DNA of 64,000 nucleotides, from assembly GCA_918026815.1 (NCBI GenBank), contig CAKJVC010000012.1, forward strand, positions 1,488,001 through 1,552,000, read 5' to 3'. The translations under genes and the position numbers were made by a program. This stretch comes from Chalara sp. BL73. Taxonomy: Eukaryota; Ascomycota; Leotiomycetes; Helotiales. Within the stretch, counting starts at the first letter, position 1; every line of letters starts with the position of its first letter. This document shows positions 1-11,929 of this stretch, in pieces. The notes below the pieces were generated by a model, which was not told the origin of the DNA, searched no databases, and saw only the letters and a list, made by a program, of their open reading frames with translations.

Positions 1-204
1 CTGCTGGCATAGAATGACGATAGAATAGAGAATCTAAGTAAAATACAAAAACAATCTATAGTGTACAGGCGCTTTCCGCATTTGCGCTGCTTTCCTACGC
101 TCCGTGGCCTACGCTACAGTCTATTATATATGTATTAATACAGTTGTGGAAAGAAATAGTATGCAGGAAAGCTTATTCAGAGCTGGGTAAGTATAACGGA
201 AAAA

Positions 205-944
205 TGTCACGGCCCTGGCCTTCCGGGGCGGAGCTCACCACCGGACGCCCCCAAAGCTCGGACAGAGCACAGCACCGGACACCCCAGAGCTCGGACAGAG
301 CACAGCACCGGACAACCCAGAGCTCAGGCGGAGCTTAGCACCGGACACCGCAAAGCTCGCCTGTAACAAGTAGAGGGCAACAGGAGGGATTGCAATATAA
401 CAGGTAAGAACACGTGACTGCAGTGTAATAGAAATAGTGATGTATTGATATCAAAAGTATGCTTGTCCGTCTAACAGATAAACTCTAGCTTGCTTTCCTC
501 CTGAAAGCTCTAGCTGTTCCTTATATCCTTCCAGTGGTGCTGTAGCTGTACGCCTGTGGCTGCTGTAGCTGTATGCCTTCTGTAGCAGTCAGCCTGTAGC
601 TGCTGTAGCTGTATGCCTGCTGAAGCTGTACGCCGGTGGCTGCTGTAGCTGTATGCCTTCTGTAGCTGTACGCCTGTGGCTGCTGTAGCTGTACGCCTGT
701 GGCTGCTCAGAGGTGGAGCATGCCGCTTGCGGCCCTTGAGCTCCTATCCGTTTCTAACCGGCTCTGGCTGTTACATCGCCCCTCCTGGCCTCCGGCCAGT
801 TCCTGTATATAGAGCACTGCTTTCCTTCCCTTCTTCTGTCCGTAGCTTGTTCTCTTCGTTATAACAATTGATAGTTGTTCACACCTCTGAGTCCTTCCAC
901 CTGGATCTACGGATCGAGATCCCTGTTTAGCTTGAGTTGTTACA
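205..944 (+). repeat. Solo LTR family A (copy A1), split by a nested LTR of family B
   Basis: The element starts TGTCACGGCCCTGG and ends GAGTTGTTACA, the TG...CA form of an LTR. Five further copies occur in the window (A2-A6). Near the 3' end is the shared stretch CTACGGATCGAGATCCCTG. Family B element B1 (362-775) has landed inside it; without B1 the element is about 320 bp. I see no matching target duplication around A1 itself. Confidence 0.75.
362..775 (-). repeat. Solo LTR family B (copy B1) nested in LTR A1
   Basis: It runs from TGTAACAAGTAGAGG to GGCTCTGGCTGTTACA and is flanked by the perfect 5-bp duplication TCGCC (357-361 and 776-780), which proves insertion into A1. The interior holds a degenerate minisatellite of about 20-23 bp units (GCTGTAGCTGTAYGCCTGTG-like). 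The same family recurs at about 2.1, 47, 50.7, 51.4, 53.8 and 56.4-57.1 kb. Confidence 0.85.
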
Positions 945-1198
945 GTTAGCTAACCACTATTTGAAGTGTTTTTGAAAGAGCTGTAAAGCTACAAAGCGTT
1001 TTAAAAATGCCCAAGTATGTAGAACAGAGTCGCTAAAAGGTTGTAACGCTCCGTGGCGGGCTAAAGCGTCAGCAAGTTCGTTTCTTAGCACTTGTAAGTG
1101 CTCTGGGACCCAGCGTACGCGGATAGCTCCTTTTTGGGTATTGCGGAGTCGAGTACGAGCTAGCCAGGTTGCTTGTAAGTCTAAAGCGGCCTGGAAAG
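945..1198 (-). pseudogene. Remnant of a non-LTR retrotransposon RNase H domain
   Basis: The minus strand reads through a fragment containing VRWVPEHLQVLRNELADALA, which matches the RNase H segment around the last catalytic positions (W-x-P-x-H-x-x-x-x-x-N-E-x-A-D-x-x-A) of Tad-type LINE polyproteins. Only about 80 residues survive, flanked by LTRs A1 and A2 in opposite orientations. No reverse transcriptase or endonuclease is present, so this is a dead fragment. The family is assigned by motif only. Confidence 0.6.
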
Positions 1199-1486
1199 TG
1201 TAACAACTCAAGCTACACAGGGATCTCGATCCGTGGATCTAGGTAGAAGGATGCAAAGGTATGAACAACTATCAATTGTTATAACGAAGAGAACAAACTA
1301 CCGGCAGAAGAAGGGAAGGAGAGCAGTGCTTTATATACAGGATGCTGGCCAGGGGCCAGTGTAAGCGAGCCCTGTAGCGTTGGTTGCCAAGCTCTGAGGT
1401 GCCGAGCCCTGTGGTAACAGGGGCTAAGCTCTACCGAGCTCTGCAGTGCTTGGCGCCAAGCTCGAGATAGGGCCAGGGCCGTGACA
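1199..1486 (-). repeat. Solo LTR family A (copy A2)
   Basis: This is a reverse-orientation copy of family A (TGTAACAACTCAAGC to GGCCGTGACA). No target duplication is visible. It faces A1 in inverted orientation across the RNase H fragment, so A1 and A2 are not the two LTRs of one element. Confidence 0.75.
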
Positions 1487-2112
1487 AAGCGGGCCAAAAG
1501 GTACAATATCCGACGTCGCCTGCCAGAATGCTTATCCTACTACATATACCAGTTCGGAACCTGACATTAACCGGCTCTGGCTGTTACACCTTGGCGCTAG
1601 CAGACACCGCTCGCCTTCGACGCCTCGACCCTTTTTACCTTTTCAGATCACGCGCCGAAGCCTGACCTAAAGCCCTTGTAAGGCGCTTCCGCGGCTCTAA
1701 CCACAGCAACTTTATCGACTTCCGCAAAGATCTTCGGTACACTACTCGCGCTACTCCACGACATGCTCGCCGCTGGCAAACTCTCTCGCCAGCAAAGCAA
1801 CTAAACGCTATTCAGCTTTTTTTTAGCAAGCACCAGAAAGCAGAACAGCAGCAATGCTTCGAATCGGCGCTAGCACGCCGGAAAAACCGTTGCTTACTCG
1901 AAAAGAAGCCGCGGTCTGTAAGGTGCTGGAGTAGGGTGGCACAAGTCAACTGCAATTGATACGAAGACTAATCTCTACCTTCTCTACTACACCCCGAGTC
2001 CCCTACTTATACCCTCCGAACCCCTGGCGACTCCCTACGTGCCCATACATGCCAAGCCTCAGTGCCTTTACCGAGCCCCTCTCAGTGCCCCTTAGCACGT
2101 GACATCCTGGCG
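1487..2112. other. Transposon-derived remnant, no intact gene
   Basis: At 1571-1587 is the terminal GGCTCTGGCTGTTACA of a family B LTR. From about 1686 to 1954 one plus-strand frame is open and rich in R, K and Q, with no domain I recognise; it resembles the tail of a transposase or polyprotein. The rest (about 1960-2112) is pyrimidine-rich and featureless. Confidence 0.35.
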
Positions 2113-2516
2113 CCTGACAGTTAAAGACGGATCCCATAACAGCTTATGAGCTGACGGGCCGTAAGCGGCATGCTCCGCCCATGAGCAGCCACAGGCATAC
2201 AACTACAGCAGCCACAGGCATACAGCTACAGAAGCCACAGGCATACAGCTACAGAAGGCGTACAGCTACAGCAGCCACAGGCATACAGCTACAGAAGGCG
2301 TACAGCTACAGTAGCCATAGGCATACAGCTACTACAGGCTGACAGCTACAGCACAGTGGAAGGATATAAGGAACAGCTAGAGCTTTCAGGAGGAAAGCAA
2401 GCTTGAGTTTATCTGCTAGACGGACAAGCATACTTTTGATATCAATACATCACTATTGCAGTCACGTGTCTTACATGTTATATTGCAATCCCTCCTGTTG
2501 CCCTCTATTTGTTACA
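2113..2516 (+). repeat. LTR family B (copy B2), 5' end degenerate
   Basis: The distal part matches the family: a minisatellite of CAGCCACAGGCATACAGCTA units (about 2190-2350), then GGATATAAGGAACAGCTAG and the terminus CCTCTATTTGTTACA ending at 2516. The first bases of the family are missing or altered. It sits directly upstream of the ankyrin remnant and may have removed its 5' part. Confidence 0.7.
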
Positions 2517-3310
2517 AAGTCCATGCCAAAATTCAGCCACAAAAGCCTTTGCTCCGCCGTCTATGCAAACAGTACTCCGAGAATAAAAATCAACGCATTG
2601 ACATTGGCCGTAACTTCACTTTTTCGCGGCATAGAGGTGCCTCTTATGTTGGAGAGAGAAGCGGCGAAGTAATCTTTTTTTTTCTTTGTGCCTTAGGCAA
2701 GCTCGACATCGAGTCGAAGGATGGGTTCGATCGGACGCCGCTGTGGTGGGCCGCATGGAATGGGCATGATGCTGTCGTCAATCTGCTGCTTGAGAATGGC
2801 GCTGATCTCGAGTCCAAAGATTACAATGGTGTGACGGAGCAGCTCGCACGCCCCGCGAGGGCTCGGTTCTAGTTCATGAGAGCTAGCGCAACGTACTCGG
2901 CATGTGTGTATTCTTACTTGTAGAACTAGAGATCAAGCCAGGTAGGCTCTTATAGCCTAGGAGAAAGTGGGTCGTACGCTCATGAGCACGGACCACCCCC
3001 TTTCTCCGTGACAAATGGTGAAACGCCGCTGTGGGGGGCTGTAAAGAATGGGCACAAAGCCGTCGTCAAGCTGCTGCTTAAGAATGGTGTTGAAGTCGAG
3101 TCAAAAAATAAGAATGGCCAGATGCCGCTGTGGGTGGCTGCACAGAATGGGCACGAGGCTGTTGTCAAATTGCTGTTCGAAAACGGCGTTGATCTCGAGT
3201 CCAAAGATAAAAATGGCGAGACGCCGCTGTTATGGGCTGCAAAGAATAGGCACGAGGCTGTTGTCAAGCTGCTGCTGGAGAAAAAGGCACTGAACCACAA
3301 TAATTCATAG
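2517..3310 (+). pseudogene. Ankyrin-repeat protein fragment interrupted by a small TG...CA element
   Basis: Two in-frame blocks encode about five ankyrin repeats of the T-P-L-x-x-A-A-x-x-G-H-x-A-V-V-x-L-L-L type: residues read from about 2695 to 2829, then 3014 to the TAG at 3308-3310. A 184-bp insertion (2830-3013) separates them. Removing it with one copy of the AATGG duplication restores the frame exactly (...KDYNG|ETPLW...). The 5' part ahead of the repeats is not recognisable and abuts LTR B2, so no NACHT or other N-terminal domain remains. The parent was probably an ankyrin STAND or stand-alone ankyrin protein like the one at 58-62 kb, although its units use E-S-K-D spacers rather than the I-D-S-R spacers of that gene. 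Confidence 0.75.
2830..3013. mobile_element. 184-bp small element (TGTGACGGAG...CTCCGTGACA) with 5-bp target duplication
   Basis: It is bounded by AATGG on both sides (2825-2829, 3014-3018). The ends form a 10-bp imperfect inverted repeat, TGTGACGGAG versus TGTCACGGAG. TG...CA ends with a 5-bp duplication fit a very short solo LTR (TRIM or SMART type). A MITE with short TIRs is the alternative. It has no coding capacity. It is datable relative to the host gene because it splits an ankyrin codon series cleanly. Confidence 0.7.
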
Positions 3311-5531
3311 TTGCGAAATTTTCATATATACATATTTTTTTTTCAATAGCTTTGACAAAGAGAGCCTTAGGGGACCTAGTGTTAATATTTCCAAGACAGA
3401 ATATAAACCAGGGTTTTTAAGCAGATAAAAAGAATATCATGTAAGGTAGCGCCATTGAAAGTATAAACGAAGCCCTCCCGGTAAAATCAGTCCCGTCCGA
3501 GACCCTGAAAACCAGCATTGGACACATCTCACTTCCGGCAGAAGCTTCGATCCGCCTGTACCCCTTGGTATTGACACCTCACGCACTGCTCCGACGGAGT
3601 TGTCATTCAGTCCTCGACCACTTTCCTACCATCTTCTTCAGTTCTGGGCCATCCCGATATTTTGCAAGATTTCCAAACACGAGGACTTTACGGGAATTGT
3701 GCGCTTGTTAAAAATGGAACGAAAATTGGCCCCATTTCGCTTGATAGCTTTAAAGAATCAGTTTTCTTTTGATTCTAACGAGCCGTATGAGTTCGTTCTT
3801 CTGTCTAGAAGTAGCGCCATTCCGAGTACCGAGTAATGCTTATAATAATGGATCGATGGCATTGCAGAGCGGCGAGAAATTGGCAGCATCCCTAATAGCA
3901 TTGTTGAGAACAGTTTTCCTCTGGGGCCTGCTTGGAAAGAAATTTTGTTAGGATAACAGAACTCGTTGCTCCAGTCTTTATAAGAGCCTTGTAGGACATA
4001 ATAATCGGCTGGAGCTTGGCCACCTTTAAGGAGCGAGCGCACTCCTACTGCGCTTCGCTTATAGTCGGCAAAAGCAAGTGTTCCGCCCCAAGCAAGTCTC
4101 ATCAAAATTCTCAATTCGATCAATGAGAACTCAATGCCGCTGGATATCGCCCAAGAAATTGTGACGTCTCTGACAATAGCATCGCTCATTGAAAGCCTCG
4201 ATTATCTCAATGTACAAGTATCTCGCCATTGCCAAAAGAATTGCGCCTTTCAGCACGAGAAGAATGGTGTCTATGTGTCGGATTATGTTTTCCGAGATGA
4301 GGGAGAGACAGGAAACACTGCGTTCGGTGTGGGAACGACTTGATATTGAGCTCAGGAAGATTAACGAGATTGGGCTTTCCGTGCAAAGCAGCTGAAACTA
4401 CCACGTTCAAATGTCTCGAAAGGAACCAGAATCCAAAACCGAAAAAGAAGTGGCTAAGCTGTTGAACTACGAATAGCACTGGGGAATATAACTCACCAGA
4501 GGAAAAGTGTGGCAATTCCGATTCAAATACGAGTGGGAAGAAGAGTGGCTATAAGACCGATGTACACCATACAAAGACACCGGCACACTCCCCCGAAGGT
4601 TTCGTGGGAGATTGATGAGTTTGCCTCAACCAGCGGGCTGGAGAGGCACTAAATGGTGGCGTTAGCATAGTCGACTTCGGAGAAAGACAGTCGAGGTCAT
4701 TTAGCGCAATAGCCCTGCACCTGGAAGCCGTCAGGATTTTGTTCTTGAAAGAGTTAGTTCACACAGCTTGGCCACATTTTTGGCTGCAAGGATTCCGTTA
4801 TTCAATCTTATATCCATGGCTGGAGAATAGACTGAATTGTGATGGAGAGCCGATGAGCGAAAAAAGATGTGGGGACATAAGTCCAGTGTACACCGTACAC
4901 AAATTAAACATAAAGGAACCGCTAAAGAGCGGGACACAGGGCCCAGCGTGGCCTGATTGAGCGAGAGTCTATGGTGCTAAGCAATTGTCGTGGACATAAG
5001 TCCCACATTGATAATCTTCTTGGGGAAAATTGCGTTACTCTACTTTATAAGGGGGACAACAGGGGATGATCAGCTGATCAAGGTGAATTCTGAATCAGCA
5101 TGAGATCACTTCTTTGGAATTCGATGTGAATTGAGGCATTCGGAATGTAAGTGTGAATGGTGCTACCCGTTTACCGATATCAGACTTCCGATCTTCTGCC
5201 GCCGCTCAATTGCGCGAGTCTCGTGGTATGCTTCGATCGGATCTCACTCAAGCGAGCTGTGGTTTTTGACAGTTGGGATTCTAAAAGCCAGGCGAGCGGG
5301 GTGCTGGTAAACCACCATAATTTGCTTGACAGAAGACCGCGGGTGTATTTCTATGCCGCAATAAATATGGAATAGGTATCCTTGGAGAACGGAGAGACTT
5401 CAGAGCCGTAACTCATAAAGTAGCCTTCACAGTTGAATCCTGATGTATGCGTCGTGCTTAGTGATTATTATAATCTTACATGTTTGATATACAGTGAGAA
5501 GATGGCTTGAAAAAAGTGATCCCGCCTCTGT
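3311..5531. other. Intergenic region with one unassigned open frame
   Basis: No confidently coding gene. The minus strand is open from 4189 to 3758 (143 codons, starting M-S-D-A-I-V). It reads like protein in composition but matches nothing I recognise, and there is no clear upstream exon. A plus-strand frame around 4200-4395 also looks coiled-coil-like. Either could be a relic. The remainder is AT-rich and featureless. Confidence 0.3.
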
Positions 5532-8500
5532 TTACCAGTTAGCTGGGAAAGGATTCGTCCACGCAGTCATAGCATCCTTCGCATCTGTCAAATGCGTAAT
5601 ACGCGTAATTATATCCTCGTTCTCTTCTGTACCCGACATCGCCGTGTCTCCACCAGCACCAGGAGCCATGTGAGCTTCGTTAATAGCCGGAACCCAGAAA
5701 TCGAGAAACTCTATGTCATCGTTAGTACGAATAGAAGATTGATGCAAGCAGGGTTGTGCGGGTCATATACCTATTTGCTTCGCGTTTGCAATAGTGTGTT
5801 GATTTTTGATCCATGACCGCCACGCAGCTCCGATGTTCAATCTAGTATACGGAAGGCTGTTGAAAGTTGGATCGTTCTGCATACTTATCAGCACGCTCTC
5901 AATAGATTAGTCATTGAAATAAAACTTACATATGCTGCTAGGACGTTTTCTGTGTCGTCGCTACCTTTGTTTAGCTGGGACTCAACTCGAATCATGCAGG
6001 AGTACTCACAACCACTGGCCAATTCTTGTGGCCTGTGTGACAAGAATATTCGAGACTCCGGTAACTTGTTGCTTTGAGTCGTTAGTACATCTTTCAACAA
6101 TAATTATAGTGATCACGTACATATTTGACAGCATTCATTACGGCTTTGCACACATTGATTGCCGAGTTCACATCTTGTTCTACGGCATTGATGTAGTCAG
6201 TCATAGTTGTGTCCCTTCTCATTTCCCCGGTACCCCATAATCTGCAGGATAGTTAGCCATGTGTGTAATTTAAACGTCCAATGCACACGCCCTTACCTCT
6301 CCTTAAGATTATTGGTGTCTTTTTCGAGTAGCATAAATTCTGCTCGGTTCGTAGTAGTAGTAGGGAAAGAAAATGCAATAAGGTCTACAGGCCATCCTGT
6401 GACACCGTTGACTGTGATTCGTCTCCCACCCCACCAAAATTTCATGTATTGACAGATATTATATATACCGGCTTTGGAGAATTGGCCACTGGATGGAAGC
6501 GCTACTGGGTTGGGGGCGGTAAATGGATTCTGGGCAACAAAGTCGTGCAAGAAATCTTGATACTACAGCAAACATCCACATGATTAGCTCGAGACAGTAG
6601 AAGAAAAGGGCTAGCTGCTTACCAGTTGCCATTCCTAGAAAAGAGTCAGTTGTTGTATTATTTCTTGTTTGGCGGCGTGCGAATAACTCACAAGAATGTG
6701 TTCAGATGCCCAGTTTGCAGAGTCGGATGCAGGGGGGGTACCAACTTGCCCAAAGCCTAAAAGAACGCATGTTAGCCCTGATTCCTAAGTACCAGAGAGA
6801 ACATACTATAGTCATCGCAATTGCCAGGGTTGCTAGGACCGTACGTCAAGAAAGGATTAGTAGCTGCGTCTCTAATCATGTCCGAAGAAGATGGATAAGC
6901 AGGCCCCAAAACTGGGATTATTGCGATCCCCTCACAGAAAGAAAACCCAGGCTTTCTTGCCCTTTTTTCCAGAGGAAGGGAGTCATTTCCAGCTCTAATA
7001 TTTGCTAGATCTCGCCTACCAATCGCCCCTCCATCCGTTGGATCGTCCCCGTAATCTGAAATCTTAACAGCACAGTTACCAGTTGGGGTGTTGACACCGT
7101 TGGGGCATATGATTGCAGAGCCGAAAAAGTCGGGAAACAACACATTATTGGTATCAGCTCTTTTGCTCAAGGATCTCACCGGCGCGTCAATAGTCAAAGG
7201 CTCCACACGAGTTGCTGTGCCCCAGTCAAGAGATCTTCTGGTTGCATTAGTACTCGTCGCTGACCATGGGTAGCAAGTCATTGGTCTAAGGTAAGCCGTT
7301 CGCCCATACACTTGGATAGTTTGGGCTCCTGAAGCCCATCCGGGTAATGGATTCTGCAAGTTTATGCTAACACCAACACTCCAGTCGATTCCATAGTGGG
7401 CTCCACTACAGCCGGCCGTGTTGGCCCCAACTCGCAAGACCATGGCATTAGAAAACGAAGCCGACACTTTAGTGTTGACTAGAGATTCTCCAAACGCGTC
7501 CAATGATATTTGGAATCCGACACTCGGTACTACTGTAAGTGTGACAGAGCCATCTGATGAGATGGATGCAGATGTTCCAGTTGTGACTGCACTTCGAAGT
7601 GGGAAGGGCTGAATTTGTGCCGCCTCGGGAAATACATTCATCGATTGCGGAAACATGTACGTGAATTGCCCAGTGGTTCCAATGCTCATTCCACCACTTA
7701 TCTGGCCGGAGAGTGTTGCGACAGCTTCAATTTGAGCAGTGGCGTCAAAGTAGGGGCCAACTGTAAAAATGCCTTTCAGATTGAAACTGCCGCCAAATGG
7801 ATCCCAATCCTCTAGAAGAGGAACTTTCGTAGACTGTTATTCAACGCATTCTTAGTACTTGTGGTTTCAAACGACGGGCTCATAAGGAAGAAGTAAGAAA
7901 TCTTTCAGTGTTTCCTAAAGAATGTTCCTAAGTTGCCCGGAAACGGCGAGCAGGAATTATAATTCACATACCTGGTACTTGAAGCTTGCATGACCAGTCA
8001 ACGCTAACTGAGAGGAGACACTCAAATTGTATAGGTTGAAGTAAGCGTACGACTCGGTAAAATCGAAGTTTCGCAATGTTCCAATAAGGGATATTCCAAA
8101 GTCGAGTGTAGCACCAAGTTGACCGTGTACTGTAGCTTCAATAGACGCGGTCGCAGATGGTGCGCAATTTTTCTCTGCTTTGTAAATAATCTGATCATAA
8201 GTATACTGTTTGCTTAGACCATAGCGAGGATTGCGAGTCAAGAGCGCATTGAATCTACTTAGCCACCAGGAGTCTGAAGTACCAAAACCTCGCCTTGATA
8301 TTTTATGCTCGAACCAGGCCATGTGGAACTCACGCCAACCTTCAGGGTGCTCTTCCAGGCTTCTTGCTTTCACAGGACCTGTTGGCGAGGAGGCAACGAT
8401 TTCTGAAAACAGTGAGCACTAGAAGAAAGCTTTGAGGAATTCAACTTACCATCCCAATACCCAGGGTGATCAGAGGCATCGAAGCGAACGTACACTTCAC

Positions 8501-11500
8501 CACCATCCCGGCGAAGCTGCCGAAAATTGTAGTCATAACGGATTTCATAAACCTTGTGCTTTTCGGGCACGCGCTTGACCAATTTTAAAGGGAGAGAAAA
8601 GTCCTCAATCTGTTGGAATGAGATGACTCTCACATAATCGTCCGGGCCACACTCCTCGGGCAAGCGAACAATGGTACCGTGGACACTCCCAAGCATAATA
8701 TCTTCGCAATTGTTATCGTCGCTCTCAACCATACAAACGACCTTTAAGCGTTGAGCACCGTAGTCGGATTTATCTGGAGTGGGGCAATCGAAGGTCTCCA
8801 GATGGGATCCATCTCGGCGGCGTAAAGATTGGACGTCCTTCTCGTCACCCACCATGATGACCCACGCTTTAAAGCATCAGTTGATGCCTGTTGGAAAAGA
8901 CATATGGCACTTAAGAATATCAAGGAGTTACATACCAAAGGGCTCTTTGTTTGGGTCCTCGGTGAACACAGGGTCGAAGTTGGGATTCTCATTTTCGGAA
9001 TGATCGAAAGCCTCGTAATATATTGGAGCGTCTGCAGCGGGAAGGGTTTCTGGGAAAAGAAAGTCGAGCGAAACGGGTAAAATAGCACTGCTTCCACTAC
9101 CTCCGGGATCAGTCAAGTCAACTTTATATTAGGTCCTTCTTGATCCATACTTGAACGGGGGGTCACAGCAGAAAGCCTTTTGTCTACCCAGAACACAGCC
9201 TGAGAACAAACCACCATCGCCACCTTTACTGGTTGCCATTTCGACTTGGTTCTTGAAAGAGTTTCAGCGCTATATCACATCTCATAGGAGCACAATACTT
9301 ACGGAAGGGCAACGATTGTTATCACAAGTGACGGAATTCCCGTGCCATCCGCAATTGTTCCAGACTGGGGTTGCCGGACAGCAGTATGCCAGCCAACCAT
9401 TAGCATCCGTTCCAATGGTCCCAATTTGTTGTGGAAGATTAGCTGGGCATTTCCTATCATACACCATATGGCACGCTGCTATCGCGGCTTCTGCTCCGGT
9501 AGCTGGACAACAGAATGCTTTGACGCCATGGTCGCAGTGGCTTGCTCCGCCATAGTTGTCAACGGCCATAAGCATCTTTAGCCAGCAAGTTAGTGATAGT
9601 GATATTTTTTTTTTTTTGCAGATATTAGGTAACTTACCTCTCCAGGTAAACATTGTCCATAGCATTGGGGAGCGGTGCCATGCCAGTTACAAGTTTTTGG
9701 ATCAGGCGCACCCCACGGCGGACAGCAAAGACTACGCTGTTTACTGTTCTTTCCGCCGCCCTTGCATCCTTGACCATTGGCAAGATTCAGTCCAGTCTAT
9801 ACTTGTTAATTCCAAGTTGGCAAACCCTAGACAGACATACCATTGTAACCCATCCCTCTTGACAGCTGGTTCCGCAAGGTGTTACCCAACATGAATTACT
9901 TGACCACTGCCCCAATGTATCACTTTCAGCAACAGTAGGTGCTAGGTCTTTCCCTGTCACAGCTTTCAGAGCCGTGAAGGAGTCATCATCTTGGTCAATT
10001 GCCCAAATTAGTAGTCCATTCAGGCCTCGTGCATTGGCGAAATCGATTTTCTGCTGGAACGTTGTTTTGTCATCTGTGCATTCCGTCAAGTCAGCAACGT
10101 CTCTCTCTTCCATATGAATTTCAAAACAAAATGAGTTACTTGAAAGTTAGGACAGCATGAACCCTTTGGGTTTCACGCAGTAATTAAGACTTACCATATG
10201 AGACCCCTAGATTGAGTCAGTGAGAACTTCGTAAGTCTAGTGGGATCAAACTCACATCCGATTTCATCATACACTAGATAGTTCACAGAAGCGTCGGCGT
10301 CATAAAATAGCTGATAGCTGCCATTCTTGGTAAGAATATCTTGTATTTCCCTGTAAGAGAGGATCCCAGGCGTGTCTGTGCATGGCCCTTTGGGACCTGG
10401 TCCTTTGAATCCACAACCGGGGGTGGTGCAAGACGGATCTGACAGCTCGAAAGTACGACCATAAAATGCAAGGCCCAAGTTAATCATCGATGGACTTATA
10501 TTATTTCTCCAGAACAATTGCAAAGCTAAGTCAATCTCAGTCAAGTTCGTATGTCCATAAACGTATGGTCCGATAGGATCTGTTGAATCCCAGATACCGT
10601 GGAGATCATAGGACATCAAATTGAGGTAAGTGACGTATTTCGCAATTTCCTGAAGGTCGAACCATCGCAGGTACCAGTAAGATGTGGGAACGGTAATGGT
10701 AATTCCCCAGGATTTCTGCTCAATTCGAAATTTTAATTGGATTATTTGTAGGAGAAGAGGATAGTTTTTGACGTCGACGGCTTGGCCACCGCGGTCTGGC
10801 GCACCTGGATATTCCCAGTCGAGATCCACACCGTCGAATCCGTACTGGACCATGAACTGGGTGAGTTTACTCGCAAATGCGGCTCTCTTCGGCAAAGTGC
10901 TCGCGATGTCTGAGAAAACAGGTTGAGTAACCGTGCTGCACTTCGTTCAGTATTATTTCTCACATTATTTTCCGAAACTTACTTGTTGTCATTGAAACTC
11001 CATCCACCAATTGAGACGTAGACCTTCAAATCAGGGTTTGCTTTTTTTTGATCAGTTACCTGTTGCAACAAGTTTGTGCCAACTCCTGGCATAACCACAA
11101 TATCGTACGATCCTGGGACAATATACGCAAACGCAAAATTGAGATGGGTTAGACCCTCAACTGGAATCTGAGATGGCTCCATGGTCCCACAAGTGCGATT
11201 CACACTCGGGCTTTTCCAGCTCTCATAGTACCCAATAACGGTATTCCTGACGTCGCCACCTGAGCCCGGACTGGATGGAGTCAAACAATTTGATTGGCAT
11301 CCAGTTCCACAGAAGTCCTAAAATAGAATTAGTCGGATTTTTTTTAAACTATTCCAGATCTATACTCACACTGGTTGTCCCACAGAACCCCCATTGAGAG
11401 CAGCATACGTTCCTTGTTCAAATTTAGCGAGGAAGTAATCACGGAGCGAGAGTAAGTTGAAAATCGGATGTATATGCAGTACGAAAGGTAACACTTACAA

Positions 11501-11929
11501 TGGACATGTTTTACTTCCAGTATCTGAGTATTGCCCACAAGGGGCGGTAGCTTTACAATTTGAGGAGCAGGCACCACCACAGAAAGTTGGCCCATAGCCA
11601 CAAACTCCAGTCTCCCCACAACAAGCACCATTGGAGCATGGATTTCCGGGGGCACATGAGTATGGGTCGTTAGCATGATTGTTGTTGCTAGTCTGCCGAC
11701 GATCGATTAGATGGGAAGTTGTGTTTGGCGTCGAGAGCCCGGCTTGCTGAGTGTCAAGACTATAGTATCTGTCCATCGTCGCTTCAACATTCCGTTTGGT
11801 GGAGCTGGTAGATTTGTAGCCTCCATTTTGGACGAACGGTGAGAAGATAAATGCAATAGTACTCAAGAGGCAAACTAGAGTGGAAAGCAGAACCAATCTT
11901 TTCCACGATCTCAAGATTGGAGCCTCCAT
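5532..11929 (-). CDS. Killer-toxin-like GH18 chitinase (large, chitin-binding, multi-exon)
   Basis: A secreted or membrane-anchored chitinase acting on cell-wall chitin. The start at 11929 gives a short basic stretch and a hydrophobic segment (residues about 10-33). Next come two hevein-type chitin-binding modules rich in paired cysteines (CCGETGVCGYG; CCSQWGFCGTT). The GH18 barrel begins at VIGYYESW, with SIGGWSF and the catalytic motif DGVDLDWE (about 10,812-10,838); the catalytic Glu is intact. The distal half (9.6-5.5 kb) carries the cysteine-rich segments and long C-terminal region typical of subgroup C, killer-toxin-like fungal chitinases; its last exon ends W-stop at 5532. Many introns are clear: exon 1 ends at 11499, and exon boundaries near 10.9 and 10.2 kb restore NDNNTVTQPV and EIGWVSYDDKTTF. 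No disabling mutation was found in the parts I spliced by hand; I did not resolve every junction below 9.6 kb. It is divergent from the LysM gene at 13.2 kb. Confidence 0.88.
10195..10206 (-). other. 12-nt microexon of the chitinase gene
   Basis: GGGTCTCATATG is flanked by an upstream intron at 10207-10255 (GTGAGT...CTAG) and a downstream intron at 10074-10194 (GTAAGT...CACAG). Splicing gives E-I-G-W-V-S-Y-D-D-K-T-T-F, which fits the conserved YDD segment of this chitinase class. Reading through either intron gives unrelated residues and stops. Confidence 0.75.

Noticed and set aside
205..1486. A1 and A2 as the two LTRs of one retrotransposon
   Set aside because: They are in opposite orientations and enclose a LINE RNase H piece, not gag-pol.
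3758..4189. Minus-strand 143-codon frame as a real gene
   Set aside because: No recognised motif, no clear flanking exons, and a competing frame on the other strand; kept only as a note in the intergenic entry.
6706..9894. Plus-strand open frames across the chitinase
   Set aside because: Overlaps with well-spliced minus-strand exons that match the family; the plus frames have no motif.
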